This document shows positions 54,246 to 64,000 of a stretch of 64,000 bases of DNA, piece by piece. The notes beneath the pieces were generated by a model, which was given only the letters and a program-made list of their open reading frames with translations, did no database searches and had not been told where the DNA came from. Made by a program: the position numbers and the translations under genes. This stretch comes from Nannobrachium achirus. Lineage: Eukaryota > Chordata > Actinopteri > Myctophiformes > Myctophidae. The DNA lies in the NCBI GenBank assembly GCA_963921795.1, contig OY997649.1, forward strand, positions 34,966,580 to 35,030,579. The letters run 5' to 3'. Numbering within the stretch: position 1 is the first letter of the stretch; each line of letters starts with the position of its first letter.

Positions 54246-54421
54246 TTTTCTTTTGCCTTTTTACCTTTATTGATAGATTACAGTAGTCTGACAGGAAATG
54301 GGGAGAGAGAGAAGAAGAGTGACACACAGCAAAGGTCGTCAGGATTGGGAGTCGGACCCGCGACACACAGTCAGGCTGCTGGGCAGGTTAGGTGCCCGGA
54401 CCGCTACCCTAGCTGTCTGGG
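54246..54421 (-). mobile_element. tRNA-derived SINE inserted in LINE 3' region
   Basis: Minus-strand copy: ACAGGAAATGGGGAGAGAGA and GCAAAGGTCGTCAGGATTGG mark the body. It splits the L2-like LINE: coding remnant on the left, 3' terminal repeat on the right. Confidence 0.85.
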
Positions 54422-54525
54422 TCCAGTCATTTTTTATCCCTACTTTTGTCTTGTCAGGTCTGCCTTGTATTGTAAAAGAGATGTTGAATCTCAATGGGAC
54501 GTCCTGGTTAACTAAATGAGAAATA
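54422..54525 (+). mobile_element. 3' terminal part of the L2-like LINE
   Basis: TTGTAAAAGAGATGTTGAAT CTCAATGGGACGTCCTGG TTAACTAAATG is the usual L2-type 3' end. It is separated from the coding remnant by the SINE. Confidence 0.75.
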
Positions 54526-55609
54526 CACATTTCATGCAAACATTTTCAAGTTGCCCTATGATGTATAGAATGGACCTGACATTTCACTGGTTAACCAGTG
54601 GTCAACTTGTCAAACAAGCTATTTGCCTGACAGGAAATGGAAGTAGTGCATAAACCTCACCTGGGAGTTTACACCACGACCTGATGACCATTCTATTTTC
54701 CTAACCACTAGACCATACAAGTCCCTTATGCTTTATGCCAATCTGTGGCTACAAGCCGAGGGAAATGGAGGTCATTGCAAGCCATGTAAGGGAGTAAGAA
54801 ATCAAGAGTTTTGAAAAAAGAATTGCTTCTCCCTGTGCCTTTCTAATGTAGGCAAATGTTTACTTTGATACCAGAGCATCTCAGTAGTACTTGGCCACTC
54901 AGATCCAGACACAATAACACTGCAGATGCTGAATAAATTCACTAAGTGAGCAATCAGTGGAAAAGTGGGCTGAAAATTACACTTATTCCCCCGTTGATGA
55001 TATGCATAGAGAAATAAATCAGAGTGCAAGAGAGGGTGCAGAAGAGCAGGGGAGAGAAGCGCTATCACCTGATCTGTCATATCTTAAAAGCGGTGGGATG
55101 TGTCACCTCAAGTCTTCAGAAAGAGAGATAGAACCCTCCTGGCACATTTTTATATGAAAGGTTTCTGGGAAATGATTGCTAATCTATGCAAAGAAGCAAT
55201 CAGTGACTCATTCATAATGCATGAGCAAAGAGATACCAATTTTGCAACGCTTTCAGATTATTAGATGTTATCGTGAATGCAGCAGATGAAATATGAACAC
55301 TCCTACCTGTCCCATTGTAATTACAGGAGTGCAGTGGTCTAAACATGCAGTAGTGGAGGGAAAAGGCTACAGTGACAGACAGAATGATGGTTACACAGAC
55401 AGACAGACCAACATCCATCAGAATACTCTGACTAAGGATTGCTGTTGATGGGAATATTTCTATCACAGTTTTATGTATCCATTTGTGTCATTATTTATCA
55501 ACCTAAAAGCTATGGTTTTAAGTACAACTGGCTGACGCTTTAATGGTCCATCAATCACACTTTGACATGTGATAGCATTCAGAGAGCATCTTCCTCCGCT
55601 AGTCTCCGA

Positions 55610-55752
55610 TGCCTGATTTATACTTGGTGGTGTGCCAGGGAATACTGTACCTAAAACAGGCCAACTACAAGCTCACAGCTTGTTGCATTATGACACGTTC
55701 TGAGCTTGTAGATCTGCCATTTTCGGTGTGTGACACCAGTGCAAATAAGGCT
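55610..55752. mobile_element. MITE family C (143 bp) with palindromic module
   Basis: Ends TGCCTGATTTATACTTGG / CAAATAAGGCT, flanked by CGA (55607-55609) and TGA (55753-55755). The centre is a degraded module palindrome (CTACAAGCTCACAG ... TGAGCTTGTAGATCTGCC). Confidence 0.7.
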
Positions 55753-55860
55753 TGAAAACATTGAATTCTTGGCTTCACACCCCGGGAAATGAGAGCCTAT
55801 TTCCTATATGAACGTTAGATTATCCGTTTTTAAAAATAAATGTAATTAATGCAATACATA

Positions 55861-55864
<4 letters not shown>

Positions 55865-55947
<83 letters not shown>
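55865..55947. repeat. (GT)n microsatellite
   Basis: Pure GT. Confidence 0.99.
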
Positions 55948-55951
<4 letters not shown>

Positions 55952-57604
55952 ATGCCAAATGTAATCAAATATGGTAACCAACTATGGTTTGTAGTGGTGT
56001 GACTAAAGAATGAATATTCATGTTTGGATTACTGGCTTGAGATTACTAAATGCAACAAATTAAAAATGTGTTTCTAATAGAAGACTCATACATCCAGAAC
56101 GTGGGTGGGTGGGGGGGCTCCTCTAAACTGTAATCTACCACTCAGAGAAGTGGGTTAGAAAAGCAGAAATGAGTTGCTCCAGAAAGGGTTTGAACTTTAG
56201 ACCTCCTGGATACATTTTAAGTGTGTGTTTTTAAGCACAGCCTATCATTAACTCGCCTTGAGCCTTCCCATCTGAGGGACAGACGAGGAATAAAGTGCTT
56301 CCTCTTCCTTTAAGCGCACAAGAAGACAGATTTTTTACATTTCAATGTCAACGTGTCTGGATTGCACCTGGAAACCCTGTGAAAAGCGCTGACAGATTTC
56401 ATGCTTTTACATTCCGAGCAACTTCGGCATAAGGGATTTGCTCTTAAAACGGAGCAGAGCAAGGATGAAGGGTGGTATAAAAATCAATGAGGCTTTTCAA
56501 AGGCAAGAAGAAAACCAGGGCCTTAGCCTGCAATTAAACAAGAGAGCTCCCGGCACTAAGGGATGACATACTACCGTGCAGGTGCCCTCTACTTCACTGA
56601 ATCAATTACACGATCGATACAATGACATGATACAATTCCATGATGGAAAATGGGATGTGAACTACAGTCACGCTACTGGTGTAATGTGTTTCAAAGCTCT
56701 ATGTTTACAATAACATTGGTGCACAAGGTCTGGACACAATGGGCCAGTTTGACAGACATGAATCACGAGTAGTCCCCCTAGAGCGAAAAGATCCTCCCAA
56801 TGGAAATCTGTTGAAATAAATTTGTCAGTCAGTCAAATCAGCTGAGGCAACATGGCCGACATCTAAGGGTGTGCCCCATTCTTTCACAGCATTAGAAAAA
56901 CAAAGTGGTGGGGTTAAAAGAACAGGGTGATGTTTCAGCTCCGAGTTCTATGACAGGTTCCTCTACATCCCGCTGCCTTAATGGGGTCAGCAGACCCCTG
57001 TTACCAACACTGCCAGCCACCCCCTACTTACCTAAAGGGCACACTCCCCCCAGGAGGGTCACACAGCACATCATCACTGAGAGTTGCAAGCTAGACCCAG
57101 CAGGGGCTCCAGAGGTTGATATTGCCCTTGTCAATGCCTCTGTCTGGGGCCTTGAACAGACTATAGGAGAGTATGGTCATTGCCCCTGTGACCCATGGAG
57201 CATATTTCCCTTTAATCATGTCAACATGCTACCTCTTCACCGAGACATGCATCTCATCATATATGTACTATAAGCATGACACACAGCCAAATACATATAC
57301 ATACATCCATTTTTACACAGAAACGGCATACAGGCCACACATTGTAATGCCCAGACTTAACAGAAAAATAAGTGGGGGTGGGGGGATCATGGGGTGAAAC
57401 CCTGTTAATAACGGTTATGGCAACAGCAGTGATACGGTCAGTCAGGGCTAATTCTGTGTTCAAAAGTTAATGGCTCCTGACAAGCATTTCATCCGTCCAC
57501 TGAGAGACCAGAGTGAACATGACCACTCAGCAAAGGGACAGATTTAAACAATTCATTACAAAATGAATTACACATGGCGACCCTGTAAAACTACCCGATA
57601 GTTA

Positions 57605-57715
57605 TGGCACATACCACATGGACTCTAATGCCTGACAATGAGTCCTCGGTTTGATTCCTGACAGGCTGATCCTTCTGCTGCATTTCCTGTCTCTCTTACA
57701 CAATACCACTCACAA
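57605..57715 (+). mobile_element. tRNA-derived SINE, diverged copy
   Basis: GCACATACCACATGGACTC, GGTTTGATTCCTGA (B-box-like) and CATTTCCTGTCTCTC follow the order of the family on the plus strand. Confidence 0.6.
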
Positions 57716-58019
57716 AGAAAAAAGTGATTCATCCAGACAAAACAAACACACACAAAACGATAAATGATTTGTAAGTCTTCCCTCCCTCCTGGGGACAACT
57801 CTTTGAGGTTTGCATACTGTTTTCATTTCATCTTTCCAGTTCTGACATTCTCTCTCTATCCTTGACCCCCTTTCCTCGCTCCCTCTGTTATCTGAAATAA
57901 TGTCAGGGCCTCCTTAGAATCTATTCATCAGAGCAGAAAGAAGCTGGCGCTGACATTGATAAAAAAAAAATACCATCTGTGCCTCGCAGGGGTAAAAGGG
58001 AGCGAGAGAGAATGAGAGG

Positions 58020-58270
58020 GAAAAGAAAGAGAGGGGCTTCAAATGAAACTAGCGCTGCTGTCTCCCTCTTGTCCACACCCACCACCCCCACCCCTCGTCA
58101 ATGCCATTTCAATTGAAAAGCGCAGTGGTAATTAAATTCCAGCAGGGGTTAGTGGCAACTGTGCCGTGCACTGACAGGGGGCTGCCCTGACATGAAGATG
58201 ACACAATTCAGGAGGACAGAGGGGGCGCCAGGCGGAAAGGCAGGGAGGGTGACAAATGTCCATTTATTCA
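58020..58270. other. Low-repeat segment, possible conserved non-coding DNA
   Basis: Complex sequence with CATTTCAATTGAAA and GGTAATTAAATTCC. No frame, no repeat. Confidence 0.2.
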
Positions 58271-58491
58271 CACACAGTGGCAGAGTTGCACTGCTCAATC
58301 TTCATGATATTTAAAATATGATATATACTGAGAATGAAATGGAAATTCGAAACTCATAAATCCCAAGATGACCTTTTTCCTAAACCAGGGCTATTCTAAA
58401 TACAGTAGCTTCATATTCTGCTTCCGCAGCAGTAGCAGAATATTTTGTCATGATTAAAGGGATGAGCTATTGAGACAAAAATAATTTGGTA

Positions 58492-58494
<3 letters not shown>

Positions 58495-58573
<79 letters not shown>
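58495..58573. repeat. (TG)n microsatellite
   Basis: Pure TG. Confidence 0.99.
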
Positions 58574-58574
<1 letters not shown>

Positions 58575-59532
58575 AGTCAGCACAAATGTAAGAGTGACTC
58601 ACAGAAGGACGCTGGTTGCTGTTGATCCACAATAAAGTGGAGGTAATCCCGAGGATCCAGAGAATCCACAGATTCCCGCCCACGCACGCACACTTCTTTA
58701 GCAAAGAACACACTAAACATTCAATATTACTACACCCGACTGTTGTGTATTTTGATTTAAGACTTTTATGAGAAAATGTAATTAATGAATGTTACAGTTA
58801 TAGCTATATTTTAGCTTTTTCTTCAGCCACTTTCACACCAGATAATACATTGTATTTGTTAAGTTATCATCTCCCGATACCAGGTCATTCAAGGATACAA
58901 TCTCAAAAACATTAGGCATGATGTAGGAATTGTAAATAACCACTTTCCCTTTTAATTCTTATATCTTCTTTTTACCCATTTGAATTAAAAGGCAGTGCAT
59001 ATTATACAACCACAACTGACTGATTGGTCAACTTATCAGTTAAGAAAGGTATTTCTATAGTGTAAAAAGATTACAATGAATCCATAAACTAAAATATTTT
59101 ATGACTTAATTAACACAATCATCAGCTCTCATTCTAGCCTCTGCTAAAAGGACAAAAAGTCATTTTTGCAACGTTGACGCCATCTACTGGACAGAGAGCT
59201 CAAGCATTCACTTCAGCAAATAAAATAACATTGTTTTCATTCCACATACACAGTGGGCCTTATGAAGGACAGCCAGTCCATAAAATGAAAACATCAGGTT
59301 GTATCCATTCCATTATGAGTTGCACCATCAGATATGCTTCAAACAACAACATTCTAATACTGCAGCAATAATCACCTGGCAGACAAAGCATTGATATTAC
59401 AAGTTAGATGATTCATTCTATCTACCCGTGGAAGCTGTGTGGATCTCACATACTGTAGGTCTTGATGCATTACTAATAAAAGGTCCATAGTCCATTATGT
59501 TTGCTTGTTCATCTGTAGCCAGTTGTGGGCCC

Positions 59533-59684
59533 TCAGTAAAGGTTTAAAACTTCCAGAATCTCCTCCTTCACAGAATGAGGAGAATGCTGCTGAACACCAG
59601 GGCCACCAATACTTGTTTCCCAGCAGTCAAAGCCAAAGCCTTGCAGGTCCTGTATAGTGTTCTGGATAACTAAGCAATCCGTCT
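59533..59684 (-). CDS. mvk: mvk last coding exon and stop
   Basis: Encodes [30 protein letters not shown] and a short diverged tail ending in TGA at 59533-59535. The FGFDC.ETSIG.PGV block is diagnostic for the MVK C-terminus. The acceptor follows TTTAATTTGTAG. I see no AATAAA on the minus strand within about 600 bases downstream; an ATTAAA occurs at 58951-58956. Confidence 0.96.
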
Positions 59685-62600
59685 CTACAAATTAAAAAAA
59701 AGTCATGTCAAGTCAAGGTATAAATGTACATGCAAGTGAAAAGGGGATCACATACACGCATGTCTAGCTAGAAGCTAATAGGACTTGCTACAACTGCTTT
59801 GGAATTAAAGACTGCAATTCAGAGCAAGTGACTGGAAGCTTTGCAGAGGTGGTTTCACAGCCAGGTGTGACAATGTGAGCTCTGCTGTGAGAAGTGAACC
59901 TGCAAAGTCCCTCTGGCTAACAGCAGAAGGGCACACGGCAGGAGGTGCCACAACTGGAGCCAAACAAATATCCTGATCTCTAAACTCAGTAATCCTTAAG
60001 ATGTGTAAGACAAAATAGAGGGTGTGCTATGAATTCTTTCCTACCAGAGGTCTGGTGGTCCCCTGCTGAGACATAATAAGGTAGCAAGAGAGGTTTTAGC
60101 ACTTAACATGGACAGGGTAGACACAGCTGCAGAGCTGTGCCAGTACATGGCAACACCCTCATTGTCCATTTGGTTACATGTGTATATTACTATCTGAGTT
60201 ACAAATGGATAAATTAGCCTTGAGGATTTTACTATGTACTAACCATAAATCACGTTGAAAATGTAAGACCTCAAATACAAGCGCAACATTTAACACACTG
60301 GCAGTCAAATCAGCATATGTCACTTTGTGCCTACTTCCTTAAATCAAAGCACTTCAGCTCAAAGACTTGGGAGAGCATTTTAGGAGACTAGTTTGTTGAC
60401 AATAGTTGCAAATAGACAGAGATACAAGCAACATGTGCTAACAAAGAACATGATTTATGGCCTTAATAGATATTCAAATTATGCGTGTTAAAGGATGCAG
60501 GCATTCCGGGCATAAACAAACACAAACAATTCAGTTTATCTGTCTGTGTGGTCGAAGTCCAAATGATAGACAGTATCTTCTTCACCAGTCACAATATACA
60601 CACACAGCAAGGCATATCTTCACTATTGGGTGGAAAACGTTTATGTCCAAAACCGTTACGTTTCAGGAAATCCTGTGTTCCAGTGGAGCCAATGTAGATA
60701 TTATTTTGTCACAAGCTCTTCGTTGCCATGTCAGGACATTTTATTTAATTCACATGAAAGGTTTCTTGTAGAAGAAATGTGTCATCATAACAAGATATCA
60801 TCTTCTTAAAATGTGAAATTCTATAACGTGTTACGTGATACACTTTTATCTTGTTATAACATAATAAGTTATCACTGTTTAACATGACACGTTATCACAT
60901 AACGTAAAACATTTAATGTTTTTACAAGATGAGTGGTCATGTCATAACGTGATACATTTTTAGCACTAAACCGTGTAATGTTCATGTTACGGGTCAGAAG
61001 CCCACCGCTCCGCGTCGGGCTTACGGCAAAATCGCGCTCTTTCGAACGACCATCATTTCGACCGGAGGGTTAGCGACTCACTACACGGAGGTTAGGGTTA
61101 GGGTGAGGGTTAGAGTCGAGTGTCGAAAAGATGACATGTAGTAACAGCGACACGCTCCCGGGCTTACTACGCCTCTTGTACGCCATTGTAAAATTCAATG
61201 TAAAACACAGCCTCTTGTGGCTTATTTTGCTAATAAAACCCACAGACAGACTTAATCAAATTCAACCTGCGTCCCTAATATGGGCATGTTATACACCAGT
61301 GGTTATAGACCAAACCTTTTAGGCCGTGACCCAAAAGAGAAATTAGACGTTTGCCCGGGACCCAAACTAGTGAAAATAGCAGATCTACAAGCTCACAACA
61401 CGCTCACACACATGGTCCCAACCCAGTGTTTGGGAAACAGTGTTATAGACAACATGCCCACATGCGAACTTGTTGATTTTGCTACTTTTGCGCAACACTG
61501 TCATACAACGAACTATTCAGGGGTTGCATTTGTAGTCCTAAACGGCCATGTTGAGGACCAACACAGGTGTTTCTATTTGTCTGATTGGCACAGAACTAAT
61601 GTTCTACGCCAATCAGAACACCTGTGTTGGTCCTCAACATGGCTGGTGTAGGACTACAAATGCAACCCATGAATAAAATACGGACATAATTTATGAAGAC
61701 ACTTCATTTGGAAATAAAGGGTTTCTGCCTGACATAGAAGTTAAAAGTAAGAAAAGTATATTATGAATACATTAAGTTACAAGTAAGGTACATTACCAGG
61801 TCTTAGGAGGGTTATGCCACACCCCCCTCCTCCGGCGCCAGTCAGCTTACTGTGAAGTCCTCTGGCCAGAGTGACACTGCATAGTGTGTCCAGGGCAGTG
61901 TGTCCAACGCCCATCACATTCAGGTGGTGCTGGTTAATGTCAATAAGCTCCTAAATACATTATTTGACATTACACAAGCTGTAGTTAGTAGTGTACCTTG
62001 AAATAAATTGCTTGGATATAAAAATATGACCAACTATGGAGTATTATTTTTAATTAGTTATTTAATATAAAATATTGGTACACCACCAAATGATCTTGGC
62101 AACACTATCAACATGCTCTGTACCTCTAGAACATTGTAGTGCTCTCCTGTGATGGGTTCACTGGTCATGTCTGAGAGGGTTTTCTCACAAGTGCAGGAAA
62201 TAGCGTCCACTGACTCAAGCACAGGGTACATGATAGAAGGAAACTACAAATGACAGAAGAAAAAGAGGGGTAAATATAGTTTATTAACAACCTTCACTCT
62301 CGTATACCCATTTTGGGCATGTCAACTCATAGGTGAAAAGACCTTTGATGGCAGATCTACAATGTATTGTGTGCAAGTGAACTGTATGCACCGAGCAAAC
62401 CATGGCATGCGTGTAAAGATACAAAATGACTACACAAGTGCCATGTAACTTTCAAATATGGTGATCACAGCACTGCCGCTACGGTGCCACGCCATTAAGG
62501 CTTATCTCCATCTCAAGCGGAAATACACACACCTGCTGGTGTCACCACGGCAACAGTACACAGGGGTGCTGTCCTAGAGTTTAATTTCAATGTTTTATGA

Positions 62601-64000
62601 AGGCATTCTACATCAGGCACTAGGGTGACTGTAATGCTAACGCACTGGAGATTATATTAATTACAGTGTTGGGGAGTAATACACAGGGGATGAAGTAACC
62701 ATTTAGTACCTTGTTCATTTTGTCCTTCACCCCAGCAACAAGTACCTTGGTGCTACGTGGCACTTTTGTGTTTGTGAGAAGGATTCTCAACAATGGCACT
62801 CTAGAGAAAAGGAGTACAGACAGATTATTGAGCTCACAGCTGAGCAATATTTACCAAGATGCTGCTTTGTTAATGCAATAAATAAACGTGATCTCCACTA
62901 CTTCTTAATTGTGCTCATTATTTTAATTGCTACAGAATAATAGTACCTGCTCAGTGGTATAATCTTCCCAGACAAGAATCTTAGCATGCCACCTACATGA
63001 AGGGAAGGGAATTACATGAAGGGAAGCAAATTGGTATAAAAACTGTATAATAACGTAAAGTAACTGACTGTTCAGCCACAACATGTGAAACTTACTGTAA
63101 TGTATTAGTGGTTTTATGTCTCCAAAGCACACATTTGCAAAACAAAGCTTATCACAGAACACTGAGAACACTGTACATCCCAAGAAAATCTTCTACGCTA
63201 GGGGCCCCTGGGGGCCAGAGGCACACTGTTGCTCCCATCCACATCAAACTTGGGACAAACACTGTTCAGGGGTCTGCCATGAAAATAGTCACTCAAAAAA
63301 AGCTAAATTGCATATGGGGCTTTAGAGCATAAATGGCCATAACTCAGTGACAATTGCTCTGATCAGTGCAATATAGCAAATCTAGTAATAATAACATATT
63401 TACAAAGCCAATAAGATTCAGTACTCACCCCAAGTGCTTACAGCATTGTCCACCCCTGAAGGATTACCATGAATGATCATCTCTCCCTGAAATGCCCAAC
63501 TGTTAATTAGCTCCATATGCTCCTGACTCCATCTAGATTTACACAAAGTGCAAAAACAAAGCACAAAAAAACATGTAACACATACTACAGTGAATACCTC
63601 ATACTCATTGTGTCTTAATATAACTCAGTCTCAAACCAAATGATGTGCAAAATTAAGTGTGAATATGAGTGTGAAAATGTGTGTTTTAAATTGAGATGCC
63701 CAATTAAGAGCATATACTTATTCTGTACATGAAAAAAGTGGTCTATATAAATTGATTCATACATAGCGAATGGGTCTCAATTGACCATATCACACAGCTG
63801 CCATTTTGCTTTTACGTCATAGTCGGGTATCATGCTCGCCTTGGTAAGAGCAAAATTGACGGTGTGTGAAAATGGTCCAACATTGATATTACCTGGCGGT
63901 GGTGTCCCAGTCTTTGAGAGGAGTGGGAATGGCTCCACTGGCAGAGAGCAGAGCAGCTGCGAGGCACACAGAGAAGGCAGCACTTGACCCGAGTCCTGCT
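59533..64000 (-). CDS. mvk: Mevalonate kinase, 3' part of gene (seven exons; 5' end outside window)
   Basis: Mevalonate kinase (GHMP kinase family) phosphorylates mevalonate to 5-phosphomevalonate with ATP in the isoprenoid/sterol pathway. Coding exons, in transcript order: 63893-64000, 63429-63532, 62947-62992, 62710-62800, 62124-62243, 61797-61950 and 59533-59684. All introns are GT-AG and all phases join. The roughly 257 residues include the ATP loop AGLGSSAA, the QGE and GNPSGVDNA segments (equivalents of human Glu193 and catalytic Asp204, as I recall the numbering), the NTKVPRST strand and the C-terminal [13 protein letters not shown] motif, ending [15 protein letters not shown] then a short tail and TGA. 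The human enzyme is 396 residues, and starting at the AGLGSS loop leaves about the same length. No frameshift or stop is seen, so the gene looks intact. The N-terminal exons lie past the right edge. Confidence 0.97.
59685..61296. other. mvk last intron, AT-rich part
   Basis: Intron sequence. At 60780-60990 there is an irregular cluster of ATAACGTG/CACGTTAT-like words on both strands. The rest shows nothing I can name. Confidence 0.6.
61091..61112 (+). repeat. Telomere-like GTTAGGG patch inside mvk intron
   Basis: Two exact TTAGGG units and degenerate neighbours sit in a CpG-rich stretch (about 61000-61140) of the last mvk intron. It is too short for a true interstitial telomere array. Confidence 0.5.
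61297..61442. mobile_element. Short hAT MITE in mvk intron
   Basis: Starts CAGTGGTTATAGACC and ends with CAGTG. It is flanked by TTATACAC (61289-61296) and TTATAGAC (61443-61450), an 8-bp duplication with one mismatch. It resembles the CAGTGGTTCTCAACC family at 34540 and 37704. It contains a half copy of the palindromic module (AAAATAGCAGATCTACAAGC at about 61374). Confidence 0.7.
61515..61674. repeat. Foldback (large inverted repeat) in mvk intron
   Basis: Arms of about 60-70 bases, read from GGGTTGCATTTGTAGTCCTA to CTGATTGGC on both strands, with a few mismatches and small indels around an 18-base centre. The outermost bases also pair (ATTCA/TGAAT). No target duplication is evident. In a transcript it would form a long hairpin. 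Confidence 0.85.
61797..61950 (-). CDS. mvk: mvk exon with C-terminal glycine-rich motif
   Basis: Encodes [20 protein letters not shown], then [21 protein letters not shown]. This is GHMP motif 3, which packs against the phosphate site. Acceptor TTTAG before 61950; donor GTAATG after 61797, leaving one base of the next codon. Confidence 0.97.
62124..62243 (-). CDS. mvk: mvk exon ([16 protein letters not shown])
   Basis: Exactly 40 codons, phase 0 to phase 0, matching the FPEI..LLTSIDAIS..CE region of the family. This part is more diverged than the motif exons, as expected for its place between the conserved blocks. Confidence 0.94.
62710..62800 (-). CDS. mvk: mvk exon ([18 protein letters not shown])
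   Basis: 91 bases ending in phase 0. It encodes [17 protein letters not shown] and [13 protein letters not shown], almost identical to the vertebrate family. The acceptor is TCTCTAG. The donor GTACTAAAT is weak but is in the expected place. Confidence 0.95.
62947..62992 (-). CDS. mvk: mvk small exon ([15 protein letters not shown])
   Basis: A 46-base exon, phase 2 in and 2 out, matching the vertebrate GGALRYHQGKISSL stretch. Acceptor TGTAG; donor GTACTA. Confidence 0.9.
63429..63532 (-). CDS. mvk: mvk exon with catalytic-Asp segment GNPSGVDNA
   Basis: One base completes Arg, then [20 protein letters not shown] and [14 protein letters not shown] are encoded, ending with one base of Gly. The Glu of QGE and the Asp of GVDN match the family's metal-binding and catalytic-base residues. 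Acceptor CTAG precedes 63532; donor GTGAGT follows 63429. Confidence 0.96.
63893..64000 (-). CDS. mvk: mvk exon with ATP-binding GLGSS loop (cut by window edge)
   Basis: Reads A-G-L-G-S-S-A-A then [23 protein letters not shown] and DTTA. This is the GHMP-kinase phosphate-binding loop and the helix after it. The Ser of GLGSS corresponds to a conserved Mg/ATP ligand. The donor is at 63891-63892 (GT on the minus strand) after two bases of an Arg codon. The exon continues beyond base 64000. Confidence 0.95.

Larger units (their letters stand above)
54526..59532. other. Region downstream of mvk, no other gene seen
   Basis: Holds one MITE, two TG/GT tracts, a decayed SINE and a possible conserved segment. 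The mvk 3' untranslated region must lie in its right part, but its end is not clear. Confidence 0.5.

Overview
The window reads as vertebrate nuclear DNA, most likely a teleost fish. One end holds the 3' two-thirds of a conserved multi-exon gene, mevalonate kinase (mvk). The rest is gene-poor, AT-leaning DNA with many long (CA)n/(TG)n tracts, tRNA-derived SINEs, remnants of L2-like and other non-LTR retrotransposons, short hAT and TNA-target MITEs and a Helitron-like element, a mix typical of fish genomes. I see no bacterial operons, CRISPR arrays, phage or plasmid features, rRNA or functional tRNA genes.

mvk lies on the minus strand at 59533-64000. Seven exons with GT-AG borders and compatible phases encode about 257 residues, from the GHMP-kinase glycine/serine loop (AGLGSSAA) to the stop. 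The 5' exons lie beyond the right edge. Its introns carry a small hAT MITE, a 160-bp foldback and a telomere-like TTAGGG patch.

On the plus strand, three spaced segments (20273-20408, 30917-31028, 41830-41953) each look like an exon and join in phase into one reading frame of about 116 codons. I do not recognise the product and treat this as a hypothesis. The gene would converge on mvk.

Repeat layout: tRNA-SINE copies near 4.55, 17.6, 29.1, 33.4, 54.3 and 57.6 kb; a Helitron-like element at 10582-12326 whose interior is a minisatellite containing 13 perfect SRF-type CArG boxes; related fragments at 17.2 and 53.0 kb; a 432-bp tandem duplication at 16.1-17.0 kb; six hAT-type MITEs, five with perfect 8-bp target duplications (24.9, 31.5, 34.5, 37.7, 41.2 kb) and one with a 7/8 match (61.3 kb); five short MITEs with AGCCTGATTTATACTT-type ends; LINE reverse-transcriptase debris at 14.0, 51.8, 52.1 and 53.4 kb.

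The most unusual signal is a 54-80 bp palindromic module (core TAGCAGATCTACAAGCTCACAA) that recurs at eight places, inside elements whose terminal repeats belong to at least three different transposon families. One family has a copy with the module and a copy that lacks it. The second is the CArG-box array amplified inside the Helitron-like element.
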